Below are positions 50,035 through 59,601 of a stretch of DNA of 64,000 nucleotides, piece by piece. Origin of the DNA: Hyphomicrobiales bacterium (GTDB lineage: Bacteria; Pseudomonadota; Alphaproteobacteria; Rhizobiales; Rhizobiaceae). The stretch spans positions 1 through 64,000 of the forward strand of contig UCGV01000009.1 in the NCBI GenBank assembly GCA_900471925.1, in the 5' to 3' direction. Below the pieces are notes generated by a model that ran no database searches, had not been told where the DNA came from, and was given only the letters and a program-made list of their open reading frames with translations. Numbering within the stretch: the first letter of the stretch is position 1; each line of letters opens with the position of its first letter. A program made the translations under genes and the position numbers.

Positions 50035-52671
50035 TCAAGCGGGCACGATGAGAGCCACGGGCTGGTCGCCGAGAAGACTGCCAAGGGTGATCCCGGCGCC
50101 GGGCTCGACCATCTTGCCGGTCAGGAGATCGGCCTTGAGACCGTGAAGGGGAGAGGGCACGGATATTGCGGTATCCTCCCAGAATTCCGGCCCGGCAAAG
50201 AGCACGCCGGGATCGAGCCAGCCGAACATCAGCCGCGGCACGATCGTGATGGCGAAGTCCTCGTGATGGCGCCTGGCAAAGGCGACGACGTGGTTCTTCC
50301 TCGCACCGCTAACGGCAAGCGGGAGATAATCGCCCTCAATGAAAAGCCGGTCATTTCGTAGCCGCAGCATGAGGCCGATCTGGACGATACGCTGTTTCAG
50401 GGCTGCCACCTGCAGTCTGGCCAAAGGGCCGCCCTCGGCCAGCCAGCCGGCGAAGGTCTCGAAATCCGGCGGCCGTCGATTATCCGGATCGACGAAACTG
50501 AGATCGAAACCTTCCGCGCCCTGATAGATATCGGGAATACCGGGCGCCGTCAGTTTGATCAGCGTCTGTGACAGACTGTTGATATAGCCGGCCTCGATGA
50601 AGGGCCGCAGCACGTGGGTGAAATCTTCGATGAAGGCGTCGGTTTCCGACGACACGAGTGCGCCTGCATAGGTATGGACCGCCGCTTCGTAGGCACTGTC
50701 GGGCGCGCTCCAGTCCGTGCGCAACTTCGCCTCGCGAACGGCTTTTTCCGCGTAGGCGGTAAAGCGGCCGCGCAGCACCTCAGCCTTCTGGCGATCGAAA
50801 TCCTCGGGCCATGCACCGGCAAGCGCCTGATAGAGCATCCATTCCAGATTGGCTTCAGGCGCAAGGCCATCTGGCAACTTCGTAGAATGGCCGGCATTCA
50901 GCAGGCGCCAGTGTTCGAAGGCATTGGCAAAGACATCGGCGCCTTCGCTCAAGGCATAAAGCCTTGCACGCGCATCCTCGCCGCGTTTGGTGTCATGTGT
51001 TGAGGTTGCCGAGAGTCCGGCGGGCTGGGAACGCGCGCGATCCTGCATGGCAAGGTGAAAGGCTTCGATGCCACCTGGCGCATGATCCGGCTCGCCGCCG
51101 ACCTCGTTTGACGCAAGCAGCCGGCCGTACCGGTAGAAGAGCGTGTCCTCCATCGCTTTTGCCATGACGGGGCCGGAAAGCTGCTGGAAGCGGCGGCGAA
51201 ACTCGCCGGCGGCTTCACTGCCGATTTTTCCTTCGAGAACAGACCTGATGCTTTCAAGCGGTTGCGCCTGGTCCAGATGTCCGGCTGCTGCGGCAGCGGC
51301 CTTTTTCAGATACTCCGCATCTTGCTCGTCGAGTGGGCCATCGGTGCCATAGGTGCGGTAGACGGAAAAAGCGATTAACAGTTCGCGGATCGCCTCGGCA
51401 ATTTCCCCCGTCGAGAGTTCGGGAAAGATGCCGGCTGCAATCTGTGTCAGGCGAGCGGTTTCACCGGCGAAATTCCGTTCGACCATCCGCTTTTTGGCCA
51501 TACGTCGCCCGCTTTCGAAATCGCCATGCGCGTCGGCGAGGTTTCGGTAGGCCTGGTCGAGTTTATCAAGGCCGTCGCCATCGATAAAAAGACCGCTCAG
51601 CGCAGTGATGAACTCGTAACCTGTCGTGCCTTGCACCGGCCAATCGGCGGGTAACTCTTCGCCCGGCCCCAGGATTTTTTCAACGACGATGAAGGTGTCG
51701 GTGCCGACCGCCTCCCGCAGACGTTGCAGGTAGGCTTTGGGTTCGGCGAGCCCATCAATATGATCGAGGCGCAGACCCTGGACCTGGCCCTGCCGCACCA
51801 GATCGAGCACGAGACGATGACTTGCCTCGAAGACGTCGGGATCCTCGACCCGCAAGCCGACAAGACCGCTTACCTCGAAAAAGCGCCGGTAGCTCAGATG
51901 CTGCGCAGCCTCCTGCCAGCATTGCAGTCGCCAATGCTGTGCATCATGCAGCCGCCGCATGAAGTCCTGGTCCTGAGACAGCGTTGCCAGCCCGTCCTTG
52001 AGACGCGAGAGAGGATTTGCGCCGAAGGTCAGATCACGCAAGGCGAGATGCAGGTCGTTGCCTTCGGACGTGCCGGCGCGTTCCGCCATCGCGGTCAGGA
52101 TCGGGTCATCCAGTTTCTGCGCCAGCAAGGCGTAGCTTTGCATGCTGAGCGGAAAGAGCGTGTCGTAGTAGCCGATCGCGAGATTGCCATGCGTCTCGTC
52201 AATGGCGAGCACAAGTTCACCGGTGGCAAGGCTCTGATCGAATGCCTTGCCGAGCTCCGGCAAGGTCAGCCGCTCACGCCAGTCGATATCGAAATAGCGG
52301 GCGTAGGGACTTTGACTGCCGAATTCCAGCACATTTCGCCACCAGGGATTTTCCAGCGATGCCGCCATATGGTTCGGCACGATATCGAGGATCAGGCCCA
52401 TGCCTGCTTGCGACAAAGCTTGCGCCAGCCGGTTGAAACCCTCACGACCGCCGATGACCGGATCGATCTCATCGGCATTGGTGACATCATAGCCATGCGT
52501 CGATCCGGTCGTCGCCGTGAAGATCGGCGAGGCATAGAGATGGCTGATGCCGAGCGATTTTAAATAGGGAACGAGGCCGATCGCGCGATCGAACGTCATG
52601 CCGTCACGGAACTGGATCCGGTAGGTCGCGGAGGGAAGCGTCATGAAGCCATTTGCCGTTGAAGAAGACAT
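50035..52671 (-). CDS. treY: Malto-oligosyltrehalose synthase
   Basis: An 878-residue GH13 enzyme that converts the reducing end of malto-oligosaccharides to a trehalose linkage; TreZ then releases trehalose. Diagnostic segments are ATYRIQFRDGMTFDRAIGLVPYLKSLGISHLYASPIFTA, DIVPNHMA, GLRLDHIDGLAEPKAYL (nucleophile Asp), VEKILGPGEELP (acid/base Glu) and STHDTKRGEDARARL. The start is uncertain: ATG 52671 has GGAGG immediately adjacent, while ATG 52644 has none. treZ and treX are not in the window. Intact along its length. Confidence 0.93.
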   Translation of the reverse strand: MSSSTANGFMTLPSATYRIQFRDGMTFDRAIGLVPYLKSLGISHLYASPIFTATTGSTHGYDVTNADEIDPVIGGREGFNRLAQALSQAGMGLILDIVPNHMAASLENPWWRNVLEFGSQSPYARYFDIDWRERLTLPELGKAFDQSLATGELVLAIDETHGNLAIGYYDTLFPLSMQSYALLAQKLDDPILTAMAERAGTSEGNDLHLALRDLTFGANPLSRLKDGLATLSQDQDFMRRLHDAQHWRLQCWQEAAQHLSYRRFFEVSGLVGLRVEDPDVFEASHRLVLDLVRQGQVQGLRLDHIDGLAEPKAYLQRLREAVGTDTFIVVEKILGPGEELPADWPVQGTTGYEFITALSGLFIDGDGLDKLDQAYRNLADAHGDFESGRRMAKKRMVERNFAGETARLTQIAAGIFPELSTGEIAEAIRELLIAFSVYRTYGTDGPLDEQDAEYLKKAAAAAAGHLDQAQPLESIRSVLEGKIGSEAAGEFRRRFQQLSGPVMAKAMEDTLFYRYGRLLASNEVGGEPDHAPGGIEAFHLAMQDRARSQPAGLSATSTHDTKRGEDARARLYALSEGADVFANAFEHWRLLNAGHSTKLPDGLAPEANLEWMLYQALAGAWPEDFDRQKAEVLRGRFTAYAEKAVREAKLRTDWSAPDSAYEAAVHTYAGALVSSETDAFIEDFTHVLRPFIEAGYINSLSQTLIKLTAPGIPDIYQGAEGFDLSFVDPDNRRPPDFETFAGWLAEGGPLARLQVAALKQRIVQIGLMLRLRNDRLFIEGDYLPLAVSGARKNHVVAFARRHHEDFAITIVPRLMFGWLDPGVLFAGPEFWEDTAISVPSPLHGLKADLLTGKMVEPGAGITLGSLLGDQPVALIVPA

Positions 52672-52842
52672 CCTCCAACGGTTGCGTGGCGCATTTGTTC
52701 CCATAGCCGTGAGGTTTCGGGAGAATGTCAATTCGGGCTGATTTAGGGGAGCGGCGTTACCCCTCGATCTCTCACGATCTCGTTGACAGGTGACGACGTC
52801 GCGATTTCGATCGGGTGATTTCGCGCGTGCTCTGCGCTGTTA

Positions 52843-53166
52843 TTAAATCCCTGATCCGTCGAGCTGTTTCTCATCGTCCCCTTCCCAGGGTCGGGGCATC
52901 GGAACGCTGCCGAGGCTGGCCGAGGGCATCGGCATCCAACACTTCAATTCCGGTTCGGAATATTCCACCAGGCGGCCAGGCGAAGAATCGGAGGCACGCC
53001 AGCCTTCTGCTCCGAACTGATCACCATTCGACCAATATGCCAGGTCGACTTCTGCGGGCCCCTGTTCAGATTGACGGATCGTGACGAGTATTCGGCTTCC
53101 ATCCTTGGGGGCGGTTGTCATAGAACGCCAGCGGTCTGGCTCAACCATCGTTTTCAGCTCCTGCAT
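52843..53166 (-). CDS. Small hypothetical protein with WRSMTTAPKDG motif
   Basis: A 107-residue protein. The segment DRWRSMTTAPKDGSRILVTIRQ is the start of a widespread small-protein family in Rhizobiales and phages (W..M.TAPKDG..ILV), followed by YWSNGDQFGAEGWRASDSSPGRLVEYSEPELKCWMPMP. Such proteins are of unknown function, mostly beta-strand and Trp-rich. Start ATG 53166 or the Met at residue 7. The preceding 166 bp to 53332 hold no feature I can support. Confidence 0.6.
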   Translation of the reverse strand: MQELKTMVEPDRWRSMTTAPKDGSRILVTIRQSEQGPAEVDLAYWSNGDQFGAEGWRASDSSPGRLVEYSEPELKCWMPMPSASLGSVPMPRPWEGDDEKQLDGSGI

Positions 53167-53332
53167 TGCTGCCGTCTGCAAGTGTCGCCTCGCTGCCGGA
53201 AACGGTCAATGCAAATCTCGCGCAGCTGCTCGAGCAAAGCCCGCGCTTTCTTTTCGCCGATGCGCGGAAGGATGGCCCAAATACTGCTTAGAGGATGGGA
53301 GCGGAATGTCGGACATGGAAAGAACAGCGATG

Positions 53333-54418
53333 TCAGCAGCGTATGATGGCAGCAATCGGCGCTTCGCCTGGAGCGCATTGATGCTCGGTGCCGCCTGAGA
53401 CAAAGATCGCGGGGTCTCCCGTAACGGATGCGATCACGGCGCCAAGCGCGGCACGGGCATGGCGTTCATAGTTGATGTCGGCGTCCGAAAGCATTGTGTT
53501 GCGCCAGCCACGCACACGCCCTGTCGGGCTTGCCTCCGCCTTGGCAAAAACCGCGGCGATCCGCGCCTCACCGTCGCTACCCGCAGGAAGTCCTGCATTA
53601 TCGAGTGCTGCGCGAACGCCGGCGGCATCGATGACATCCTTGAGCACCGCATGCCCGATCCGGTAGTCGCTCGCCGAACCCGGGGCATTGGCAAAGAGGA
53701 GGACTTCGCATGCCTTCAATTCGCCGCCGGCGGAGGTCGAGGCGACGCAGGAGTAAAGGTCGAGCTTGCGGCCGATCGCGCCGTCGGACAGCGCTTCCTC
53801 CTCGATCTCACCGAGAGCAAGTCCAACGCCAAGCCCCATGGCGCCACGCGCGAAGACCTTCGAACCATTGGGATCACGGGTTACGACACTGGCGCCTCGG
53901 GCATCCGCGTCGGAAATGGCCGCACCCGTCAAGAGCGGCCCCTTGACCTGAACATAGTGGACATCCGCCGGGTCGGTGACGCCAGCCTGTTTCAGGGCCT
54001 GGCGCACGGCGTCGGCGACCAGCCTGACATGCACCATGGTTCCGACTTCCTCGGGCAGGAGATTGCGGGTCTCGGCGATCCCGAGAACCAGGCGCCGTTC
54101 CAAGCCCGAGGCCGTTTCGTCCGTGCGGGTAAAGACTGTCGCGTGAGGAGACAGCACGCCCTCCGTTCCTCCCGACCAGACGAAGGCGATGCGCGCAATG
54201 ATATCGGCGAGCGTGATGCCGAGTTTCCTCGAAAGCATCAGCCGAAAAGCCAGGGTCGCGTAGCCGCGCGTAAAATCGTTGGCGCCGCCATTGCCTTCGG
54301 TCTTGCCGATGACGGCGACAATGTCTTCCGGTTTGACTGTTCCTCTATCGATCAGTTTTTCGAGAGCTGAAACGTCGTCAGGCGACGCCATCGCGATCTT
54401 GTGGACACCGACTTTCAT
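53333..54418 (-). CDS. Cyanuric acid hydrolase/barbiturase family ring-opening amidohydrolase, paralogue 1
   Basis: A 361-residue member of the rare AtzD/TrzD/barbiturase ('Toblerone' fold) family, which hydrolyses an amide in s-triazine or pyrimidine rings using three Ser-Lys dyads. The three repeated units are visible: GKTEGNG (Lys39) with WSGGTEGVLSPH; VQVKGPLLT with ASTSAGGELKA; FAKAEASPTGRVRGWRNTM with VSGGTEHQ. All three Lys and Ser are retained. It is the last gene of the YkoE-ATPase-EcfT operon, 17 bp after EcfT, so its substrate is probably what the transporter imports. Cyanurate, barbiturate or a new ring cannot be chosen from sequence. Confidence 0.88.
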   Translation of the reverse strand: MKVGVHKIAMASPDDVSALEKLIDRGTVKPEDIVAVIGKTEGNGGANDFTRGYATLAFRLMLSRKLGITLADIIARIAFVWSGGTEGVLSPHATVFTRTDETASGLERRLVLGIAETRNLLPEEVGTMVHVRLVADAVRQALKQAGVTDPADVHYVQVKGPLLTGAAISDADARGASVVTRDPNGSKVFARGAMGLGVGLALGEIEEEALSDGAIGRKLDLYSCVASTSAGGELKACEVLLFANAPGSASDYRIGHAVLKDVIDAAGVRAALDNAGLPAGSDGEARIAAVFAKAEASPTGRVRGWRNTMLSDADINYERHARAALGAVIASVTGDPAIFVSGGTEHQCAPGEAPIAAIIRC

Positions 54419-54435
54419 GTTCGAATTACCGCTCT

Positions 54436-55248
54436 TCAGTTTGGCGCAAAGACATAGACGGAATGGACGAGACCCATCGCCAGGCTTGTATACCATGCAA
54501 CGACGGCAACGACAGTCACTGTGATCAGTGCCATGCCGGAAAAGCCCATGCGCGGCGCGTCCACGAAGGTGCGCTGCGGATAGGCGCCGAAGGCGCGTCC
54601 CTCCATCGACATGACCATCATCGAGGCCTTGCGCAGGCTGCCGACAAGCAGCGGCATGGCATATCGCTTGGTTTCCAGAATGCGGCCTGTGATGCCGCGC
54701 TTGCGTGCGACACCGCGCACAGCCTGGGCCGAGCGGATGATCTTGATCTCCTCCTCGATCGTCGGGACGATGCGCAGGGCGATGAAGAAGGCATAGGCGA
54801 TACGATAGGGAACGCGCATTTGCGTGACGAGCGCAATCGCAAGATCACGCGGGTCCGTCGTCCTCACGAAGACCATGGAAGACAGGATGATCGTGTAGAT
54901 ACGCAAGGCGGAAGCGACTGCATAATCAAGGCTCTCGGCATAGACGGCTTTCGACAGTACGGTGAAGGCGACTGTCTGGCCCGGCAAGGTCAGGCTCTGG
55001 ACGACCAGAAAGCCAAGGCAGGCGATGATGAAGAGCCAGGTGCCCCTGACGATCTCGAAAGGCGACAGCCGGGCAAGCAGCAGCGCGGTCAGCAGGACCG
55101 CAAGCGCAATCGTGATCTGGATCCAGGCAATGTAGGCCCCGAAAGCGAGCAGGGATATGCCAAGAAGCCAGGCGAATTTCGACAGCGGATCGAGACGGTG
55201 AAAGAAGGAGCGGCCGGCCTGGAACTGAAATGCGTTCTTGCTTTTCAT
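54436..55248 (-). CDS. ECF transporter T component (EcfT/CbiQ family)
   Basis: A 270-residue integral membrane scaffold that couples the ATPase to the substrate-binding S component. About six spans (FAWLLGISLLAFGAYIAWIQITIALAVLL, WLFIIACLGFLVVQ and others) and the two Ala-Arg-type coupling helices: IIRSAQAVRGVARKRG and MEGRAFGAYPQRT. The ATG overlaps the ATPase stop (ATGA). Equivalent to YkoC in Bacillus thiamine-precursor transporters. Confidence 0.9.
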   Translation of the reverse strand: MKSKNAFQFQAGRSFFHRLDPLSKFAWLLGISLLAFGAYIAWIQITIALAVLLTALLLARLSPFEIVRGTWLFIIACLGFLVVQSLTLPGQTVAFTVLSKAVYAESLDYAVASALRIYTIILSSMVFVRTTDPRDLAIALVTQMRVPYRIAYAFFIALRIVPTIEEEIKIIRSAQAVRGVARKRGITGRILETKRYAMPLLVGSLRKASMMVMSMEGRAFGAYPQRTFVDAPRMGFSGMALITVTVVAVVAWYTSLAMGLVHSVYVFAPN

Positions 55249-57134
55249 GCGGATCTCGCTTGCGATGCGGCGGCGATGCCGGAAACCAGTTCGGACGGTG
55301 ACAGCACCGGAGTGATGCCGCGTTCGGGATGACGGGCCGCCAGCTGCCGGCTGACCTCGTAGATCGGCGGGGCGAGCAGTCCGGAGCTTTCCAGGAGGTC
55401 CGCCTTGCCGAAAAGCTCTATCGGCGCACCGTCGAAGGCGATCTCGCCGGCCCGAAGCACGAGCGCCCGATCCGCCCATTCGGCCACCAGCCGCACATCA
55501 TGGGTGATCATCAGGATCGTCGTGCCATAGCGCTCCCGCAGTCGCGACATCAGCCTCATCAATTGCTGGGCGCGTTCGTGATCCTGACCGATGGTCGGCT
55601 CGTCGAGCACCAGCAGCTTCGGTTCCAGAACCATCATGGTCGCCACGCTCAGGCGTCGTCTTTCGCCGAGGCTGAGGCTGAAGGGCGAGCGATGCCGGTA
55701 GCGGGCGAGGTCGACGATCGACAGGACGTCGTCAACGCGCCTTTCAACCTCCGCATCGGCAAAGTCGCGAACGCGCAGACCATAGGCGACTTCCTCGTCC
55801 ACCCTGTCTGTCACGAACTGATGGTCAGGGTTCTGGAACACATAGCCGACTTCGGCGGCGATCTCACGCGGGCCAAGCCTGGCAATATCCCTGCCATTGA
55901 GATCGATTGCGCCTGCCGGCGCGTCGTTGATGCCGACCAGCATGCGTGCGAGCGTCGTCTTGCCCGAACCATTGCGGCCAAGCAGGGCGACGATGCGATT
56001 GCTGCCGAGCGAGAGATTGACGTTTCGCAGGATCGGCTTCTTCCGGTCATAACCGAAGCTCATCGCGCGGATCGCCAGCAGTGGTGTGCTCGCAGGCAAG
56101 GCGGCTGCTTTTGCCGGTGCCGGGACGGTTACCGGCGTCAGGCTTTCACAAAGTGCGGTGGCCTCGGAGACGGAAAGCGGCACCTGATCGCAGTCGAGGT
56201 CGACGCCGGCAGCTTGCGCCAGCTCCATGGCGAATTCCGAAACCTGGGGAAACCAGCTTGCCGTCGGGATGACGTCGGCTTCCTCAGAGTGGATGACCCG
56301 GCGCGAAGAAAATGCTGCGCGCGGCGAACCGTCGAAGACAATCGCCCCCTGATCCATCATGACGACGCGGCTTACCTTGTCGGCAAGTTCGTCGACACGG
56401 TGCTCGACCATGACGATCGTCGTCCCGTGCTCGCGATTGAGCCTGGCAAGCACGGAGAAGACCTCGGCCATGCCGGCCGGATCGAGATTGGCGGTCGGTT
56501 CGTCGAGGACGAGCAGGCGAGGGCGTGCGGCAAGAACGGCTGCAATGCTCACACGTTGTTTCTGGCCGCCGGAAAGCTCGAAGATCGATCTGTCTCCGAA
56601 ACCGCCAAGACCGACGAAGTCCAACGCTTCCTGCTGCCGCGCAAGAATTTCATCCACAGGCCGGCACAGGTTTTCGAGGCCAAAGCAGACTTCGTCTCGT
56701 ACCCGCGTATTGATGATCTGCGCGTCCGGATCCTGGAAGACCATGCCGACATCGGTTGCGAAGGAGGGGACTTTCGTATCGGCGACGATCTTGCCGCAGA
56801 TGACGGCCGAGCCTGCAAGCGTGCCGCCGAGCAGGTGCGGGACCGAGCCGTTGAGAAGATGCAGCAAGGTGCTCTTGCCGCATCCACTCGGGCCGAGGAT
56901 CAGCACGAACTCGCCATCATCGACCGTAAGGCTGACGTTGCGCAGCACGGGCTGCGCCTCGCCTTCATAGGTATAGGTGATGCCGGCGAGGTCGATCAGG
57001 AGCCGGTCGAGGGCCGGTTCCCTCCTGCCGACATCGCCATCGGCGGATGTCATCGTCCCGGTGGGTGAGACAGCGATCGATGGCAAGGTGCGGTCGGGCG
57101 CACCTTGGTCGGCATGAAAGGAAGCGGCGCTCAT
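55245..57134 (-). CDS. ECF transporter ATPase, duplicated (YkoD type)
   Basis: A 629-residue fusion of two ABC domains. Domain 1: GPSGCGKST, VFQDPDAQIINTRVRDEV, LSGGQKQRVSIAA, LLVLDEPTANLD, VEHRVDEL. Domain 2: GRNGSGKTT, VFQNPDHQFVTDRVDEEV, SLGERRRLSVATM, LLVLDEPTIGQD, ITHDVRL. FQxPDxQ after the Q-loop is typical of ECF ATPases. Domain 2 signature SLGERRR departs from LSGGQ. The first 40 residues are an extra polar extension. Starts four bases after the S component stop. Confidence 0.92.
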   Translation of the reverse strand: MSAASFHADQGAPDRTLPSIAVSPTGTMTSADGDVGRREPALDRLLIDLAGITYTYEGEAQPVLRNVSLTVDDGEFVLILGPSGCGKSTLLHLLNGSVPHLLGGTLAGSAVICGKIVADTKVPSFATDVGMVFQDPDAQIINTRVRDEVCFGLENLCRPVDEILARQQEALDFVGLGGFGDRSIFELSGGQKQRVSIAAVLAARPRLLVLDEPTANLDPAGMAEVFSVLARLNREHGTTIVMVEHRVDELADKVSRVVMMDQGAIVFDGSPRAAFSSRRVIHSEEADVIPTASWFPQVSEFAMELAQAAGVDLDCDQVPLSVSEATALCESLTPVTVPAPAKAAALPASTPLLAIRAMSFGYDRKKPILRNVNLSLGSNRIVALLGRNGSGKTTLARMLVGINDAPAGAIDLNGRDIARLGPREIAAEVGYVFQNPDHQFVTDRVDEEVAYGLRVRDFADAEVERRVDDVLSIVDLARYRHRSPFSLSLGERRRLSVATMMVLEPKLLVLDEPTIGQDHERAQQLMRLMSRLRERYGTTILMITHDVRLVAEWADRALVLRAGEIAFDGAPIELFGKADLLESSGLLAPPIYEVSRQLAARHPERGITPVLSPSELVSGIAAASQARSA

Positions 57135-57137
57135 CGA

Positions 57138-57833
57138 TCAGGCTCCGGTCGCAACTGTTGCGACTGGGGACTGGTCCTTGGCAATTGCCGTGCCGCGCAG
57201 CACGCCTGCCTTGGCAAGGCCATGAGCAATCGGCTTGACGAGGATGATGGCATAGGCCGCGCCGCTGACCATGCGGATGACAAGCGCAAGCAGGTTATAG
57301 GAAATGCCCATGTCACCGACGCCGAAGAAATAGACTTCCGGGATCTGCTGCAAGAGCGGGGCAAGTGCGCCGGAAAGAGCCAGCACCGAAAGCGTCCATT
57401 TGCGATAGCCATAGAAGGCGAAGCCGACATCCGACATGAAGCCCTGCAGGAAACCGGCACCGAGCACCATGACGCCGTTCGGATTGCCGGAGAGTACCTG
57501 GGCAACGCCGTTCATCGTTTCGGCAATCGTTGCCGCACCGGGCTTGCGGATGATGTAGCCGCAAAGCGGACCGGCGATATAGAAGCCGCCGCAGATGGCT
57601 GCGAAAGCCAGGAAGCCGTAGGCGCCCGAAAAAGTCATGAAGAAGCGGCCGATCATCGCGTTCGGCGTGCCGAGCACGCCGTTGATGACGCCGATGATCG
57701 CCATGATGACGATTTCCAGGAGCGTGAAGGCCACGAAGGTTTTTCCGCCCTGGCCGCGGTTGATGTAGAAGGCGATACCGGCGAGCACGACGGCGATGAT
57801 TGCAACGATGAGATAGATGAGACCGACGGACAT
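57138..57833 (-). CDS. ECF transporter substrate-binding S component, YkoE family
   Basis: A 231-residue membrane protein: spans at the N-terminus (VGLIYLIVAIIAVVLAGIAFYINR) and five more. IGVINGVLGTPNAMIGRFFM, FLAFAAICGGFYIAGPLCGYIIRKPGAATIAETMNGVAQVLSGNPNG and FAFYGYRKWTLSVLALSGALAP are YkoE-like. Bacillus YkoE brings in thiamine or its pyrimidine. No TPP riboswitch precedes it, and the operon encodes a ring hydrolase, so a different but related heterocycle is likely (inference). GGAG lies nine bases before the ATG at 57833. First gene of a four-gene operon. Confidence 0.83.
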   Translation of the reverse strand: MSVGLIYLIVAIIAVVLAGIAFYINRGQGGKTFVAFTLLEIVIMAIIGVINGVLGTPNAMIGRFFMTFSGAYGFLAFAAICGGFYIAGPLCGYIIRKPGAATIAETMNGVAQVLSGNPNGVMVLGAGFLQGFMSDVGFAFYGYRKWTLSVLALSGALAPLLQQIPEVYFFGVGDMGISYNLLALVIRMVSGAAYAIILVKPIAHGLAKAGVLRGTAIAKDQSPVATVATGA

Positions 57834-58132
57834 GTTGGGGGCTCCGCGTGTTGGGGAAAGCAGGCTGCGACCCTTCCTCGACGGCGCCTGCATCCGTCCG
57901 GGATCATTTCTATTGCAAGCCATCTTTCGAGCCGCGCTCTTGAAGGAAGCTTTGGCTCGAAGGCCTTGTGTTGCTCAGCTTTGCGGGTCGCAATCGACTT
58001 CAACAGTGTTTCCGGAACACTTCGATCACGAACGCGGAGGGCGCGGGCGTCCATTTGAATGCAGTCACGAGGCCCTCGTGGGGTTGGCGGGAGATATCAT
58101 CCGTCCACCCCACTAAAATGTATTCTAAATTC

Positions 58133-58168
58133 AAAAAAACGCTGATGGCAAGAAGATAAAAACGCCAT
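58133..58168. promoter_or_regulatory. GntR operator candidate A (upstream of the ECF operon)
   Basis: Two halves AAAAACGCTGATGGC (58135-58149) and AAAAACGCCAT (58158-58168), offset 23 bp; ATGGC and GCCAT are also inverted repeats. The same pair recurs at 59602-59638 in the aminotransferase/gntR region. Confidence 0.6.
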
Positions 58169-58235
58169 TTTATCGTTATTTTTTGATCATTCTGCATGCA
58201 AATCATGCAAGGCAAAGTATTATCTGAAAATATAG

Positions 58236-58267
58236 GCATGGCGCTCAAAATATAGATTGCGCCATGC
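58236..58267 (-). terminator. Terminator candidate after the aminotransferase gene
   Basis: Perfect 9-bp stem GCATGGCGC / GCGCCATGC with a 14-base AT-rich loop. On the minus strand CTATATTTT follows. It is 12 bp beyond the minus-strand aminotransferase stop. Confidence 0.55.
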
Positions 58268-58278
58268 GTAAAAAAGCA

Positions 58279-59466
58279 TCACTCGGCGGCGATCGCCGAG
58301 ACGTCCTGCCCTGACAGCGACGCTATTGCCGCGCCGACGCCACCGGCCTGGATCGGGATCGCGGCGCTGAGCAGCCCTCTCTCCACTGCCGCCAGTGTCG
58401 CAAGTGTGGTTGCGTCGTTGAAATCACCGAGATGACCGATGCGGAACACCTGGTCGGCGAGACGGCCCAGTCCGTTGCCGAGGGAGACCGAGGACTGACT
58501 GAGGATAAGGGAGCGAAGCGCATCGGCGGAACAGCCTTCAGGCATCTGCACTGCTGTCAGCGAACTCGAATAATCCGATGGTGCCGCGCACCACACCTCG
58601 AGACCCCAGTGTCCTACGCAAGCCCGCGTTGCCTCGGCGGCCCGATCATGACGGGAAAAGACCGCCGGCAGGCCTTCTTCTTGCAGCATCTCAAGCGCAA
58701 CCTTCAGTCCCTGGAGCATGTTGGTCGCCGGCGTATATGGGAAATATCCTTTGGAATTCAGGGAGATCATGTCTTCCCAGTCCCAGAAGACGCGCGGCAG
58801 GCGCGCGCTGCGAGCGGCCTTGCGCGCCTTGTCCGATACGGCGTTGAACGACAGGCCCGGCGGCAACATCAATCCCTTTTGTGAGCCGCCAACCGTGATA
58901 TCGACCTGCCATTCGTCGTGCCGATAATCGATCGAGGCGAGGGAGGAGATCGTGTCGACCATCAGCAGGGCCGGGTGGTTGGCTGAATCGAGCGCGCGCC
59001 GCACGCCTCCGATGCTTGAGACCGCGCCCGTCGACGTCTCGTTGTGGACGACCGCGACCGCCTTGATCTTGTGGCTGCGATCCTCGCTCAGACGGGCTTC
59101 GATGGCTGAAAGGTCGGCGCCGCGGCGCCAGTTGCCTGGAAGAAATTCCACCACCAGGCCAAGACGGGTGGCCATGGACTTCCAGAGCGTTGAAAAGTGA
59201 CCGGTTTCGGCCATGAGCACGAGATCGCCAGGCGAAAGTGCATTCACGAGCGCTGCTTCCCAGGCGCCGGTGCCAGATGCCGGATAGATCACCACATCAG
59301 CTGCAGTCCCGAAGATTGTCTTCATTCCTTCCAGGACGCTGAAGGTAAGTGCCGGGAATTCGGGCCCACGATGATCGATCGTTGGCTGGGCAATGGCCAA
59401 TAGAACCGGTAGCGGCACGTTTGTCGGGCCTGGAAGTTGCAGGAAGTGGCGGCCGCTGGAGCGCAT
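58279..59466 (-). CDS. Class V aminotransferase (alanine/serine/ureidoglycine-glyoxylate type)
   Basis: A 395-residue PLP enzyme. N-terminus LQLPGPTNVPLPVLLAIAQPTIDHRGPEF is the AGT/SPT/PucG family opening; FGTAADVVIYPASGTGAWEAALVN binds PLP phosphate, ALLMVDTISSLASIDYRHDEWQVDITVGGSQKGLMLPPGL carries the Asp and Schiff-base Lys, and VFRIGHLGDFNDATTL is the C-terminal signature. PucG-like members transaminate ureidoglycine with glyoxylate in purine breakdown, which fits a nitrogen-ring pathway. GAAGG precedes the ATG. Divergent from gntR. Confidence 0.88.
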   Translation of the reverse strand: MRSSGRHFLQLPGPTNVPLPVLLAIAQPTIDHRGPEFPALTFSVLEGMKTIFGTAADVVIYPASGTGAWEAALVNALSPGDLVLMAETGHFSTLWKSMATRLGLVVEFLPGNWRRGADLSAIEARLSEDRSHKIKAVAVVHNETSTGAVSSIGGVRRALDSANHPALLMVDTISSLASIDYRHDEWQVDITVGGSQKGLMLPPGLSFNAVSDKARKAARSARLPRVFWDWEDMISLNSKGYFPYTPATNMLQGLKVALEMLQEEGLPAVFSRHDRAAEATRACVGHWGLEVWCAAPSDYSSSLTAVQMPEGCSADALRSLILSQSSVSLGNGLGRLADQVFRIGHLGDFNDATTLATLAAVERGLLSAAIPIQAGGVGAAIASLSGQDVSAIAAE

Positions 59467-59601
59467 GGCAAACCTTCAGTTAGGGAGAGGGAATGGCTGA
59501 AATTGCATTTTGAATGCTATATTGCCGAAATAGGCTAGGCAAGATGTCACCAAATCACGTTTTCATCGCAAATTAGACTTTCCATCATCGGGTTTTTGTT
59601 T

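Larger units (their letters stand above)
57834..58278. other. Control region of the ECF transporter operon
   Basis: 445 bp between the aminotransferase stop and the S component start. The part from 58110 to 58278 is strikingly AT-rich against the genome; it holds the motif at 58133-58168, TGCATG-N5-CATGCA-type arms (58193-58209) and the terminator-like hairpin at 58236-58267. No THI-box was found on either strand. Confidence 0.55.

Noticed and set aside
53154..53403. Short minus-strand frames between the small hypothetical gene and the ring hydrolase
   Set aside because: One reads IGEKKARALLEQLREICIDRF, hinting at a helical fragment, but it overlaps the hydrolase 3' end and has no ribosome binding site; too weak to call.
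55329..57068. Plus-strand open frame of 579 codons
   Set aside because: Antisense shadow of the duplicated ECF ATPase; no recognisable domain.
57834..58278. TPP riboswitch (THI-box) before the YkoE-like gene
   Set aside because: Looked for because YkoE transporters are often thiamine-regulated; neither CTGAGA nor the conserved GATCTGGATAATGCCAGCG-type segment is present on the minus strand.
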